Shown: positions 38,265 to 48,759 of the stretch, piece after piece
How positions within the stretch are numbered: the first letter of the stretch is position 1
How the letters are laid out: each line of letters starts with the position of its first letter
Source: Bacteroidales bacterium
Lineage (GTDB): Bacteria; Bacteroidota; Bacteroidia; Bacteroidales; P3
Direction of reading: 5' to 3'
DNA: 61,167 bases
Assembly: GCA_017962665.1 (NCBI GenBank)
Contig: JAGCUU010000037.1
Span: forward strand, 1-61,167
The notes under the pieces: model-generated
Seen by the model: the letters and a program-made list of their open reading frames with translations, nothing else
The model's database searches: none
What the model was told of the DNA's origin: nothing
Position numbers and translations under genes: made by a program

Positions 38265-38999
38265 TTATCCAATGAAGAATTTAGCGTTAACTGAAATTCC
38301 GTTGCTGTTTTGAATTTGATAATAATTATAGTTGTCCAAATCTTTTTTTAATAAAATAACATTTGGATCACCATGTTTGGTTTCTTTTAGATAATTAATT
38401 TCAAGTTCACGTATTTCTTTTCTACCGGTGCCACGTGGTTTGGTTATCTCATCAATAGAGTCACAAATCCATTTGATATATTCGGCGTTGTTTACGTGAC
38501 GTGTATGGTCAATTGATGAATAAGGAACATCAATTTTTTTTACCATCGCCAATTCTTCAGGCATCTTAATTTTCTCGAGTTTACTGAATTTTGTGGAATT
38601 AATGTCGTGCTCTTCAAAAACTTTAATAGTTTCATGTAGACGACAAACACGGCGTGTATTCATGTCGAGAATAACCCAATTTGATGAACTTGACGCACAT
38701 ACATCTCCTTTTGCATCAATTAATTGATAATCACGTGGTGCGATAAGTCCATTATCAGTTTTAGGCCATGTTTTCAAGGTTAGCCTCTCTCCTGCCGACG
38801 GAAAACGCAAAACATTGTAATACACATGAGTAAGTACCCAAGCTTTGTTCTGAGGTTTCAGACCTTCAAACCCCACACCAAGTGAATCCGAATGGTCTCC
38901 GGCAACATCTTGGAACAACCTTGCCAATCCCCAAAGTGTTAATCTATCATCCTCATCACATATCAACGTCGATAGTGTGAAATCTTCTGTAAAAATCAT
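38265..38999 (-). CDS. Acyl-ACP thioesterase
   Basis: The 244-residue protein has two hot-dog domains in the FatA/FatB acyl-ACP thioesterase pattern: an N-terminal half with SLGVGFEGL and WVLTHVYYNVLRFPSAGE, and a second half with SSIDHTRHVNNAEYIKW, which holds the catalytic Asn/His region. It releases fatty acids from acyl carrier protein. It is the last gene of the operon, 23 bases after argS. Confidence 0.9.
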   Translation of the reverse strand: MIFTEDFTLSTLICDEDDRLTLWGLARLFQDVAGDHSDSLGVGFEGLKPQNKAWVLTHVYYNVLRFPSAGERLTLKTWPKTDNGLIAPRDYQLIDAKGDVCASSSSNWVILDMNTRRVCRLHETIKVFEEHDINSTKFSKLEKIKMPEELAMVKKIDVPYSSIDHTRHVNNAEYIKWICDSIDEITKPRGTGRKEIRELEINYLKETKHGDPNVILLKKDLDNYNYYQIQNSNGISVNAKFFIG

Positions 39000-39022
39000 T
39001 TTTAGAATTTGATAATATGTTA

Positions 39023-40813
39023 TTACATACGTTCAGGCACCTCTATTCCCAAGATGTTCATCATGTTCTTTATTCCTAAAGAGACTGCATTGCATAGGCG
39101 TACAAGGAACTGCATCCGTTCTGTGTCACTTTCGCGAAGAATTGGAGTGTCTTGGTAGAAACTGTTGAAAGCTTTTGCCAATTCGTATGTATAATTTGCT
39201 ATCATTGCAGGACTGTATGACGATGCTGCCTGCTCTACGGTGTTTTGTATTTCGTGCAATAGCTTGATTACTTCGCGCTCTTTCTCGTTGAGTGTGGCCG
39301 TTTTGCAGCTCCTGTCAAGATCTACCCCTTTTTCGGTAACGGCTTTTCTTATTATTGAACGGATTCTTGCATGTGTGTATTGGATAAACGGACCGGTATT
39401 GCCGTTGAAATCAATGCTCTCTTCGGGATTGAAAAGCATCGTTTTGGTTGGATCCACCTTTAGAATGAAATATTTTAGAGCCCCGAGTGCAAGGATATGA
39501 TACAATTCTTTCAGTTGCTCTTGTGACATGTCTTCATTCTTGCCACGTTCACGACACATCTCCTCTGCCGTTTTCTCCATTTCATCAATAAGGTCGTCGG
39601 CATCGACAACTGTACCTTCGCGTGATTTCATTTTTCCGTTCGGGAGTTCCACCATGCCGTACGACAGGTGATAAACTTTTTTTGCCCAGTCGAAACCGAG
39701 ACGCTCGAGAATGATTTTTAAAACTTGGAAATGATAGTCCTGTTCATTTCCGACAACATAAATCAGTTGATCGGCACCGAAATCATTGTGACGTAATAAT
39801 GCTGTACCGAGATCCTGAGTCATATAAACCGAAGTGCCGTCTTTGCGAAGTAGCAGTTTTTGGTCAAGACCAGCATCGGTCAGGTCACACCATACTGAAC
39901 CATCCTCTTTGCGGAACAGAACTCCGAGTTCAAGTCCCTTGTTTACAAGTTCTTTTCCTAAGAGATAAGTGTTTGACTCATAATAAATCTTGTCAAATCC
40001 AACGCCCATTTTCTTGTATGTCTCGTCGAATCCGGCATAAACCCATCCGTTCATTTTCTCCCACAAGTCACGAATCTCTTTGTCTCCATCCTCCCAGCGT
40101 TTCAGCATCTGCTGTGCCTCGACCATAAGCGGTGCCTCGCGTTTGGCTTGCTCCTCATCCACCCCTTTGGCCATAAGTTGTTTTATCTCCTCCTTATAGT
40201 GTTTGTCAAACTCAACATAGTATTTTCCTACAAGGTGATCACCTTTCATTCCTGAGGATTCTGGGGTCTCTCCGTTGCCAAAACGCAGCCATGCCAGCAT
40301 CGATTTGCAGATGTGGATGCCGCGGTCGTTGACAAGGTTGACTTTTTTCACATTACGGCCATTGGCAGTAAGCAGCTGCGATACCGACCAACCGAGAAGG
40401 TTGTTACGTATATGGCCTAAATGTAATGGCTTATTGGTATTTGGGGAAGAGTATTCGATAACCACTGGAGCATCGCCAGTATTGACATTTTTCAGTCCAA
40501 TGTTAGGGTCTACTGCAATGCTGTCTGCAAATTTTATCCAATAACTGTCGTCAACAGTAAAATTTAAAAATCCTTTGATGACATTGAAATCTGATATTTC
40601 CGGCAAAGAGGATTTTACCTCTGCACCGATTTCGTTGGCAACCATTTCAGGTGACTTGCGTGCCTGTTTGACGTAAGGAAACACCACAACGGTGTAATCG
40701 CCGGAAAACTCTTTTTTTGTTTTCTGTAATACTATGCTTTCAGCGGTAGCTTCAATGCCGTATAGTTTGTTTAGCGCGTTGGAGATTGATGTTTGTAATG
40801 TAATGTCTATCAT
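39023..40813 (-). CDS. argS: Arginine-tRNA ligase
   Basis: The 596-residue class I synthetase charges tRNA-Arg. The HIGH motif is HLGH (131-134) in SSPNTNKPLHLGHIRN, and the KMSKS-like loop is KMKSREGTVV. The N-terminal Add-1 domain and the C-terminal DALR anticodon-binding domain are visible in order. The length is normal. It follows the thioredoxin-fold gene by 29 bases. Confidence 0.97.
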   Translation of the reverse strand: MIDITLQTSISNALNKLYGIEATAESIVLQKTKKEFSGDYTVVVFPYVKQARKSPEMVANEIGAEVKSSLPEISDFNVIKGFLNFTVDDSYWIKFADSIAVDPNIGLKNVNTGDAPVVIEYSSPNTNKPLHLGHIRNNLLGWSVSQLLTANGRNVKKVNLVNDRGIHICKSMLAWLRFGNGETPESSGMKGDHLVGKYYVEFDKHYKEEIKQLMAKGVDEEQAKREAPLMVEAQQMLKRWEDGDKEIRDLWEKMNGWVYAGFDETYKKMGVGFDKIYYESNTYLLGKELVNKGLELGVLFRKEDGSVWCDLTDAGLDQKLLLRKDGTSVYMTQDLGTALLRHNDFGADQLIYVVGNEQDYHFQVLKIILERLGFDWAKKVYHLSYGMVELPNGKMKSREGTVVDADDLIDEMEKTAEEMCRERGKNEDMSQEQLKELYHILALGALKYFILKVDPTKTMLFNPEESIDFNGNTGPFIQYTHARIRSIIRKAVTEKGVDLDRSCKTATLNEKEREVIKLLHEIQNTVEQAASSYSPAMIANYTYELAKAFNSFYQDTPILRESDTERMQFLVRLCNAVSLGIKNMMNILGIEVPERM

Positions 40814-40842
40814 TTTATATAATATTTTACTCTATCTAATAA

Positions 40843-42315
40843 TTATTGTTTGCGGAATAGTTCTCGTTGCTGCCCCTCCTCTACCCTTTTTCCTTGCCAT
40901 GGAGCGTTAAGCAGGAAGCCGCTGCTTGGAGCAGGTGTTATGTCATACTGAATAGATCCGTCCGGTCCTATTAGGACAAACCAAGGAAAGCATGATATTT
41001 GGAAATGGCGTAGCATGTCGTAATTTCCGTCGAAATGCAGCCATGTCCAGTTGTAGCGGTCTCCGTGTTTCGAGTTTTTCAAGAAATGGAACATTTTTTG
41101 AAACTCACGGTCGCAGGCAATGGTTACAAATACAACCTCGTTGCTGTCGGCAAAGCCTTTTTCTTTAAAATGTGCCATAGTCTCTATTTCAGATATGGAG
41201 AAAGGATCGTTAACGCGCACAAAGGATATATATATCCATTTGCCTTTCATCTCGTTTAGCGATATGGGGTTTTTGTCAACATCGGGAAGGACAAAATCCA
41301 ATGATTTGGCATTGTTTTCTTCGCTTTTACTTTTCTTTATCACATCCAAAATATTTTTGGCTATAACTTTATGTTCTGCGAATTTTGTACGTTGGGCAAG
41401 TTTTTCTATCATTTTTATTACCATCTCTCCATCATAATAGCGGAAGTTGTAATATGATTCTTGTAAAGCCTGCAAGGCTGCAAGTTCACGTACCTGTTCA
41501 TGGCGGAGCAGAGGATCAATACCTATTGAGTCAATATAGGTGTCGAGATCTAAATTGTATACCCAGTGTGCAAGTCTGTGAATTGGGATGTCCTTGGTTC
41601 CTTTTGATATGCTGTTTGCATATAGAGTTGCAAACAATGACATATAATTTTCGTCATAATAAAGGATGGGATTGTTTTTGATGAACTTATTAATTAGATT
41701 CTTGCGAGTATCGAATTTCAAGTTGTATTTCAATGCGGCAAGTTGATATGTTTTGTATCTGTTGACAAAATCTATTTCAGTATCCGGACAGTGCTTGTTA
41801 AGTTCGTGGACAAGGCTGTCGTAATAATAAATTGATGGTTTGTATTTTTGGTCGAAAAAAAAGAAGTTGTCTTCGATGAATCCACCTATAAAACGGTCGA
41901 TACTGTCTATGAGAAGGTTAATGTCGTCAGCGGGGATATTCTTGAATATTACAGGTAGAGTCTCGGGGGCAAGGAATACGTTACGTGTTTCGTCCAGATT
42001 CCAGTCAAACATGGGTATTTCAACCTCATAATCCCTTCCTGGTTCGACATAAAAAGATTGTGAGTAGTTTTCTATTTGAAGTGTAACCATCATCGGGTAT
42101 CTTGCCCAACAGCGGAGGTCAAAACGTTTGTCTTCTCCGATACGGAATGTATCGAGAATAATCTCTGCCCTTGAAATCTGGTCTGCTATGGCAAGCAGTT
42201 CCACTTTCCGGTTCTCTCCGTTTACAGCGGTACCTTTTATCGTGATATTCTTTTGAGAAAATGAATACTGACAGAACAATAACAAAGCTGTTGCTATACA
42301 AACAATTCGTCTCAT
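40843..42315 (-). CDS. Exported TlpA/thioredoxin-fold protein without CXXC
   Basis: The 490-residue protein has a signal peptide (1-20), a DUF4369-like beta region (about 25-110), an all-helical middle and a C-terminal thioredoxin-fold domain (about 345-485). The positions of the redox pair read FVRVNDPFS and there is no CXXC; the cis-proline loop is FPWF. The fold is kept but redox chemistry is unlikely. It is tightly packed 5 bases after folC. Confidence 0.72.
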   Translation of the reverse strand: MRRIVCIATALLLFCQYSFSQKNITIKGTAVNGENRKVELLAIADQISRAEIILDTFRIGEDKRFDLRCWARYPMMVTLQIENYSQSFYVEPGRDYEVEIPMFDWNLDETRNVFLAPETLPVIFKNIPADDINLLIDSIDRFIGGFIEDNFFFFDQKYKPSIYYYDSLVHELNKHCPDTEIDFVNRYKTYQLAALKYNLKFDTRKNLINKFIKNNPILYYDENYMSLFATLYANSISKGTKDIPIHRLAHWVYNLDLDTYIDSIGIDPLLRHEQVRELAALQALQESYYNFRYYDGEMVIKMIEKLAQRTKFAEHKVIAKNILDVIKKSKSEENNAKSLDFVLPDVDKNPISLNEMKGKWIYISFVRVNDPFSISEIETMAHFKEKGFADSNEVVFVTIACDREFQKMFHFLKNSKHGDRYNWTWLHFDGNYDMLRHFQISCFPWFVLIGPDGSIQYDITPAPSSGFLLNAPWQGKRVEEGQQRELFRKQ

Positions 42316-42320
42316 TGGCT

Positions 42321-43625
42321 TTATAGATGATTAGGATTTAAAAAATCGGCTACAAGAAAGATGCTTCCAGTGACAATGACAAGGTCGTCTTTGTTTGCTT
42401 GTTTCCGTGCATACTCAACAGCACTGTGTACATTTTTGAATACCTTTCCTTTCTTGCCGAGCTTCTCTGCTGTGGAGGCCAGAATGTTTTCGTCGAGTCC
42501 GCGTTCCACCGAAGGGCGTGTATAATAATATGATGCGTTATCTGGTAACATGTTTAATATTTTCCCAAAGTCTTTGTCGGAGACACAGCCATACACTATG
42601 TGAAGGTGGTTGTATTTCATACTGCCTATTTTCTCAACAAGCGTAGATATACCATCGGCGTTATGTGCGGTCTCGGCCACAGTTAGAGGGTCCTCCCCTA
42701 CCTTTTCCCATCGTCCGTGCAATCCAGTGTCCTTTATCACATTGGCTATCCCATCCTTTATAGTACTTGCATCTATTTGAATATCAGAACAAGAGGTAAG
42801 AGTCTCGCAAACAGCACATACGGTGGCGATGTTTTTCCTTTGGTATGATCCGGCCATTGGTGAATGAATGTCGCTTAAATAGGGTTGACCGTCACGTAAT
42901 ATATCGGCATTGAGGATTGTATTGTCACTTTCTTTTTCATCGACCACGAAGTGCTTGTCGGCAAAGACAATCTTTGAGTTGCACTGGGCTGCCTTGTTCA
43001 GAAAAACAGATTCTGTCTCCTTCTGGGTTTCGCCAATGACTACAGGAATGCCGGGCTTAATAATTCCAGCCTTTTCATAAGCGATTTTTTCGAGAGTGTC
43101 ACCCAGAAACTGCGTATGGTCAAAACCTATGTTGGTGATTACGCTTACCAATGGAGTGATTAAATTTGTCGAGTCAAGTCTTCCTCCCATACCCACCTCT
43201 ATTACCGCGATGTCGACCTTCTCGTTACGGAAATATTCGAAAGCCAAACCTACGGTCATCTCGAAAAATGATAGTCCCTGTGTCTCAAAAAAATCATGAT
43301 GTTTTTCCACATAGTCTACAACGAACTCTTTCGGAATCATCTCCCCGTTTATGCGGATTCGTTCACGGAAATCCACGAGATGCGGAGAGGTATACAGTCC
43401 GACTTTCAGACCGCATCTATGAAGTATAGATGCCATGAAATGCGACACACTTCCCTTACCGTTGGTTCCAGCTACATGTATCGATCTAAATCCATGCTCG
43501 GGATGGTCGAGATGGTCCATCATGGCCTCGGTGTTGCTGAGGTCGGCTTTGTATGCGGCTGCTCCAATCCTGTGATAGGCAGGCAAGGCATGGAACAGGT
43601 AGTCTAAAGTCTCGTCGTAAGTCAT
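42321..43625 (-). CDS. folC: Folylpolyglutamate/dihydrofolate synthase
   Basis: The 434-residue Mur-ligase-like protein adds glutamate to folates. The P-loop is GTNGKGS at residues 53-59; GMGGRLDSTN and the TNIGFDHTQFLG segment are family hallmarks, as is the carbamoylated-lysine region YEKAGIIKPG. It overlaps the upstream barrel gene by 4 bases and is followed 5 bases later by the thioredoxin-fold gene. Confidence 0.95.
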   Translation of the reverse strand: MTYDETLDYLFHALPAYHRIGAAAYKADLSNTEAMMDHLDHPEHGFRSIHVAGTNGKGSVSHFMASILHRCGLKVGLYTSPHLVDFRERIRINGEMIPKEFVVDYVEKHHDFFETQGLSFFEMTVGLAFEYFRNEKVDIAVIEVGMGGRLDSTNLITPLVSVITNIGFDHTQFLGDTLEKIAYEKAGIIKPGIPVVIGETQKETESVFLNKAAQCNSKIVFADKHFVVDEKESDNTILNADILRDGQPYLSDIHSPMAGSYQRKNIATVCAVCETLTSCSDIQIDASTIKDGIANVIKDTGLHGRWEKVGEDPLTVAETAHNADGISTLVEKIGSMKYNHLHIVYGCVSDKDFGKILNMLPDNASYYYTRPSVERGLDENILASTAEKLGKKGKVFKNVHSAVEYARKQANKDDLVIVTGSIFLVADFLNPNHL

Positions 43626-45481
43626 TTGTTGGGGAATGTGTATGTAAGGCCGACCATGGCGTTGAAACGTGAAGCGGGGTAATTGGCCCAGAGGTAGTAG
43701 CGATGGAATGCCAGGTTGTCAAGTTTCGCAAAGAAGGAGAGCGCACGGCTGTGAACATATTCAGCCTCGAGAGCTACTCCAAAGTGAGCCGGTATTGAAG
43801 TGGTTTCGTAAGTCATTGTGACAGGATTGACGGTATAGTCAGACTCCATGCCTGCAACGTAGAGCGTTTGCAGTGTGAAGAGCCATTTGTCTTTGTAGTT
43901 GATGTCGGCGTCGAGGTGGGCAACAAGTCCTGACAGATACAGGATTGGAACGTCTTTTGGTTTGTTGTACTCGACACTATAGTCGCCGCCAAGCGAGAGG
44001 GTTATCATTTCATCGTTGACAAATGTGAAGTTCGCCGCAAACATCAAGCTGTTGTAATCTACATAATATGGTGTGAAAACATTATGCAGGGAGTATGTCT
44101 CAAAGGGTTTGAAACAGATGAAGTTTTTGAAGAAATGGTTGTCGATAGCCAAATTAAGTATAAGTTTCTTAGAAAAATTCATCCGCATGTGAGCATACAG
44201 GTTGTTGTCGGTAGTGGTTTTTGTTGCCGGAGCCGGTGCTACGTATGGATTGACGAGTCGAATACTGTTCCAGTCGTTTGGCTTGTATTCTCCATGGAAT
44301 CCTGCCGTGATGCTTATAGAGTTGTTTGAGAATGATTTTGATACGGAAATGTCAGGAAACAGGTTGTGTTTTGTCTTCTCTGTGTCATCATAGCGGTTTA
44401 TTCCGAATTCAACTCCGGCATGTACCTTGAAACCGTTGAAAAGAAAATCGACGAAAGGATTTAACGTAAGCAGATGGCGTCCGTTGTGTAGAGTGTCGGG
44501 AAGTGCCATTGTGGTGTCGTATCCCAGAGGCATGTCATTAATTGTAGAGGGTGTGTCGAAACTCTGGCTGAATCCTTGCCAGTTCGTACGCAGATAGGCG
44601 ATAGCTTTGTATTGCTTGAACATTGGAAAACCATAGTGTATTCCTGCATCGAGATTGATAGCCTTTTGTGAAAAGTCGTAGCGTCCCCACATGTCGGAAA
44701 TGCCCATGTTAACATCGTAGCCAAGTTTGTTGACATCGGTATTGAGACTTTTGGCACCGATATTCAGAGCGATATTGTTATAGGCAAAAGCGTAGTCTGA
44801 AAAACTGATGGAGTCTCTTGTCATCGACAATACATCGTAAAGCGTAGAGTCTGTAAAACCATAGTAGCGGCCATAGTCGCGGTCGAAAGAGATGTCGGCC
44901 GAGAACATGTGCTGTTTGTTGAGAATGTATTTGCCAAAGATGTCAAAACGAGTGTCCGATTGGCGTGTACGGCCATAATGTATTGTTGATGGGGCGCCGT
45001 TTTTGTTTTCTTTGCCAAATGTTGTTACGTCGGTAAGGTGGTAAAGGCGTGCACCATAGGAGTAGTCGCTATTTCGCATGGAGGTATAGTATATGTCGAC
45101 CAAAGGGTTGAAGTCGGGGAATGCGTAGAAATCATGTCCAAGTCCAAACCGCATATAGTTGTTATAGAGTTTTGTCGGGGAGCCTATAACTTTTGCCGCC
45201 TTTATTCCCGTTGTTGGAGTCAGTGACGACATCCTTTGTGGGGTTATGCTGTATGTGAACTTTGGTTTGAGTACCTCGGATACATTTTCGTTTGCTGTCG
45301 GAGCCACGTTTACCTTTTCCGTTACTCCGTCAAGGACGGGGTTGTAATCGCCGACAACAATAACCGACTCGTTATACACAGACTTTGTTGAGTCGCTTTG
45401 AGCCATTACCTTGTTGGGAAGAGATTGCTGAAGAACAATGATTGACGCAACTGCGATATATATTTTGATTGTTTTTTTCAT
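43622..45481 (-). CDS. Outer-membrane beta-barrel protein of unknown function
   Basis: The 619-residue protein has a signal peptide (about 1-27, ending VMAQ) and then alternating beta strands rich in Y, F, W and N, of the type seen in TonB-dependent-receptor-like barrels. There is no recognisable plug domain or TonB box. The final strand ends with aromatic LTYTFPNK, a typical barrel C terminus. It lies 54 bases after the large TPR gene and overlaps folC by 4 bases, suggesting that the TPR protein and barrel act together in the envelope. Confidence 0.75.
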   Translation of the reverse strand: MKKTIKIYIAVASIIVLQQSLPNKVMAQSDSTKSVYNESVIVVGDYNPVLDGVTEKVNVAPTANENVSEVLKPKFTYSITPQRMSSLTPTTGIKAAKVIGSPTKLYNNYMRFGLGHDFYAFPDFNPLVDIYYTSMRNSDYSYGARLYHLTDVTTFGKENKNGAPSTIHYGRTRQSDTRFDIFGKYILNKQHMFSADISFDRDYGRYYGFTDSTLYDVLSMTRDSISFSDYAFAYNNIALNIGAKSLNTDVNKLGYDVNMGISDMWGRYDFSQKAINLDAGIHYGFPMFKQYKAIAYLRTNWQGFSQSFDTPSTINDMPLGYDTTMALPDTLHNGRHLLTLNPFVDFLFNGFKVHAGVEFGINRYDDTEKTKHNLFPDISVSKSFSNNSISITAGFHGEYKPNDWNSIRLVNPYVAPAPATKTTTDNNLYAHMRMNFSKKLILNLAIDNHFFKNFICFKPFETYSLHNVFTPYYVDYNSLMFAANFTFVNDEMITLSLGGDYSVEYNKPKDVPILYLSGLVAHLDADINYKDKWLFTLQTLYVAGMESDYTVNPVTMTYETTSIPAHFGVALEAEYVHSRALSFFAKLDNLAFHRYYLWANYPASRFNAMVGLTYTFPNK

Positions 45482-45535
45482 AACAGGTTCGTTTTGCTTT
45501 TATTGTTATTTGCTTTATCCAACACAACTGATGTT

Positions 45536-48500
45536 CTATTCGCTTTCAAGTTCGATAGTTGGACCATCGTTGTCGTTGTCTTTGCCTTCTGAAACATCTT
45601 TGTTATGTGCATCGATAGCTTGTAGGTGCTGGCGAGCCTCCATGACAATTTCCTCGTCGGCGTCGCCTTCAATCTCGTAGTTGTCGATAATGCTCTGCAA
45701 TGTCTGTCGTGCTTGGGCATCGTTGTCGCGTTGATGGAAGATGTCGGCCCAGAGAATAAATGTTTTTGCAAGCCAGTAATCGCTGCCAGGGTTGGCAACA
45801 GTGGCTTCTATGATTTTTTCAGCGCCATCGATATTGTTCTGTGAGTACAGGATGTATGTACGACGGTAGGCGGCCTCGCCCATATAGTCGCCATTGGCTG
45901 AATTCATCAGGTTGTCGTATGCAGCAAAAGCTTTTTCATAATCGTTGGCATAAAAATAGCATCGCGCAAGCAGGATATTAACCTCGTCTTTTTGTTCGGC
46001 AGTGGCTTTGGATTCTCCGAGGAATTCGCGAGAAGACACAGCCAAGTTGGCGGTGTCCTTCATCGCGTATCTGCAACGGACTATTCCCATTCTTGCCTGG
46101 AGCCTCATGGCGTCGGTTGTCGAAACGACAACCAGCGGCACATAATATTCAAGGGCTTTGTTGTAGCTCTTCTGTGAAAAATGTGTCGTGGCTGCACGGA
46201 ACAGGCAATCCTCGGTGTACGGGTTGTTGCCGCGTTCAGCGACCCATTCGTAGTGGCTGAGTGCTTTGGCCTGCTGGTCGGTACGTGTGAGTGCGTCGGC
46301 AAGGTAATAGTGGGCTTTCAATATGAAGAGTCCGTGTGGGAATTTTTGGATATAGTTCGACAGGCCGGCAATGGCGTTGTCGTAATTACCGGCGAAGTAG
46401 CGTTTTTCTGCAGCAAGATAAAGTGTGGAATCCTGCTCGGCGGTCGAGACGCTTGTCTTTGTTGTTTTGTTCACATAGGAGAAGTAGTCCTCTGCCCTGT
46501 CCTGTTCAACATAGATGCTCTTTACGGCCATGAGAGCGTCGCGGGCCTCATCGGTACCAGAGTATCGGGTGAGCAGCTTGTCGAATGTTTCCAGTGCTTT
46601 CTCGTTTTCATCGGTGCTGTAGTAAATCAGGCCAACATTGAGAAGGGCCTGTGGTACGAAGCTGCTTTGCGAATATTTTTTAATGAAATTGTTGTAGTAA
46701 AGCAGAGCCATGTCGTTGTTGTCGCAAATAAGATAAGTGTTTGCGATTTCAAACATTGCCTTGGATGAGAGAGGAGAATTGGTGAATTTTTCGAATATAT
46801 AGTTGAGACTATTTAGCTTTTCAGCGTTTTTTCCTTGTGCGCCGTAGCAGAGCGCTTTCTGATATGTGGCATAGTCGGCATCCTGTCCGTTTGCTTTGAT
46901 GACACGGTCGTAATAGCTTATTGCGCCATCGAAGTTTTTTCGTACATAGAGGCAGTCGCCCATACGGTTGTAAACGTCGATGGTCTGTTTTTGATTGGTG
47001 CTGCCGTTGGCCAAACTGAGGAATTCATTGAATTTTTCTTCGGAACGGTCGTACATCTTGCGACGCATATAAACGTATCCGGCGGTATATAAAGCCTGGG
47101 GATAGTAGATGGAGCTTTTCCTGCTTGAAGCGGTAAAGAATCGGTCGAGCAATCTTTGGGAACGACCATAGTTCGCCAAGCGGTATTGTGATTCAGCCGA
47201 GAGGTAGAGTGCGTCTGTAGTGATTGAGGGCGTGGCGTTTACAGCAACGGCGCTGTCAAAGCAGATGGCAGCCTGTTGCAAGTTGCGTTCGTTGAAAAGG
47301 TCGATTCCTCGATTGACAAGTATTCGCTGGTATGCTTGACGCATTGTGGCGTCTTTCAGCAGTTCCTTCTTGTTCTTCTCGATTAGAGCAAGAGCGTCCT
47401 TGTAGTTCTTGGTGGTGCAGTAAAGCGAAGTGAGTATCTGCTGTATCTCGGCTTTGCGTTTTGTTTTTGGATATTTTTGAAGGTAGTTTTCAAAGGCTCT
47501 TATCGACTCATTGTACGCATTGGGGTCTAATTCGCAGTTGAGTTTTGCGTAGTTGAAAGCAGCCTCTTCTTGGATTGATGGGTTATGGCGCATGTTGGCA
47601 ACACTTTTGAAGACGGTACGTGCCTCGGTTTTCTTGCCCATATTGATGTAGGTGTCTCCAAGTGTGAAAAGAGCATTTTGTGCAATAGAGTCGGTGCCGT
47701 CGACAAATGTCGAAAGATGTGCTGCGGCAGAGTCATATTGTCCTAACATATAGTAGCAGTAACCCATCGGATAGTCGATGGAGGCCTGTTTTGTTCCGGT
47801 TTTCTTTGTGGCATCGGCGTTAGATTGATTGTAGTATTCCAGTGCACGTCTGTATTCGCCACGGTTGAAGTAGACATCTCCGACTATACGTTCCACTTCG
47901 TCACGCAGCACCAGGTTGGGATCCGAAAGCAGATCGGGTGCCATCCTCAACACCTCGTCCTCGTGTCCGAGATGGTATTTGATATAGAATCGATATACCG
48001 GAACGAGTTTTTTGAAGGATTTGTCTTTCTCTATTTTTCGAAACTCTTTGTCGGCAGACTCATACTGTTTTGCGGAGAACAATATGTCGGCATAGTAATA
48101 TGTGGCGGCGTTGCTATAATATGACTTTCCGTCGCTTACATGCTTAAAGTATTTTTTTGCGTTTTCCTTGTCTCCCTGCTGAAAATAGCAGAATCCCGTC
48201 TTGTACTCATATTCGCTCTTGTGGTTGAATTCAACCTCTGAAGGCTCCACTTTCAGGTATTCATGCAGGGCTGCATTGTAGTCGCCGTTGTTGAAGTGCA
48301 CATTGCCCAATGACATCAGGGCCATGTTGACCATTCCACTTTCAGGATATAGTCTCAGAAACTCGTTGATGCGGAAAATGGCATCGTCATTGCGTAGTTG
48401 TTCGGAGCATACTGCAGTGTAGTATGTGGCATCGGCAACATCGTCGGAGGATGCGTCGCCACGCATCGCGAATTGGTCAAACAGATGCTGGGCCACAGCA

Positions 48501-48634
48501 TATTTCTCTTTTCTGAATAGGTCAGATGCCTCCTTAAAAAGTTTGCCGTTGGGGTCGTCTTGCACCCCGCCTTGCGCCTTAAGTCCGACAATGGCTGTCG
48601 TCAAGGCGACGCATAACAAAAAGATGCGCTTCAT
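45536..48634 (-). CDS. Large exported tetratricopeptide repeat protein
   Basis: The 1032-residue protein has a signal peptide (1-20) and at least fifteen TPR/BamD-like helix pairs across its length, for example EKYAVAQHLFDQFAM, FNNGDYNAALHEYLKV and YFAGNYDNAIAGLSNYIQKFP. The C-terminal tail is acidic. It should be a periplasmic or outer-membrane-facing scaffold. The only in-operon clue is the barrel protein gene 54 bases downstream. It is the first gene of the run that includes folC and argS. No TAnnTTTG promoter was seen in the 125-base gap upstream. Confidence 0.85.
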   Translation of the reverse strand: MKRIFLLCVALTTAIVGLKAQGGVQDDPNGKLFKEASDLFRKEKYAVAQHLFDQFAMRGDASSDDVADATYYTAVCSEQLRNDDAIFRINEFLRLYPESGMVNMALMSLGNVHFNNGDYNAALHEYLKVEPSEVEFNHKSEYEYKTGFCYFQQGDKENAKKYFKHVSDGKSYYSNAATYYYADILFSAKQYESADKEFRKIEKDKSFKKLVPVYRFYIKYHLGHEDEVLRMAPDLLSDPNLVLRDEVERIVGDVYFNRGEYRRALEYYNQSNADATKKTGTKQASIDYPMGYCYYMLGQYDSAAAHLSTFVDGTDSIAQNALFTLGDTYINMGKKTEARTVFKSVANMRHNPSIQEEAAFNYAKLNCELDPNAYNESIRAFENYLQKYPKTKRKAEIQQILTSLYCTTKNYKDALALIEKNKKELLKDATMRQAYQRILVNRGIDLFNERNLQQAAICFDSAVAVNATPSITTDALYLSAESQYRLANYGRSQRLLDRFFTASSRKSSIYYPQALYTAGYVYMRRKMYDRSEEKFNEFLSLANGSTNQKQTIDVYNRMGDCLYVRKNFDGAISYYDRVIKANGQDADYATYQKALCYGAQGKNAEKLNSLNYIFEKFTNSPLSSKAMFEIANTYLICDNNDMALLYYNNFIKKYSQSSFVPQALLNVGLIYYSTDENEKALETFDKLLTRYSGTDEARDALMAVKSIYVEQDRAEDYFSYVNKTTKTSVSTAEQDSTLYLAAEKRYFAGNYDNAIAGLSNYIQKFPHGLFILKAHYYLADALTRTDQQAKALSHYEWVAERGNNPYTEDCLFRAATTHFSQKSYNKALEYYVPLVVVSTTDAMRLQARMGIVRCRYAMKDTANLAVSSREFLGESKATAEQKDEVNILLARCYFYANDYEKAFAAYDNLMNSANGDYMGEAAYRRTYILYSQNNIDGAEKIIEATVANPGSDYWLAKTFILWADIFHQRDNDAQARQTLQSIIDNYEIEGDADEEIVMEARQHLQAIDAHNKDVSEGKDNDNDGPTIELESE

Positions 48635-48759
48635 GATAGTTTGCTTTACTTGTTTCTCTGTATTTTTTCATATAACGCCCAATACTTATTAATATTATAC
48701 AATAATTAAAAAAAAAACGCGTTTTATCAGCGTTCATTCTCAATTCTTATCGACTTGCA

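Noticed and set aside
48713-48724. AAAACGCGTTTT palindrome in the gap between the large TPR gene and the amidohydrolase
   Set aside because: Short and in an A/T run; no evidence that it is more than chance.
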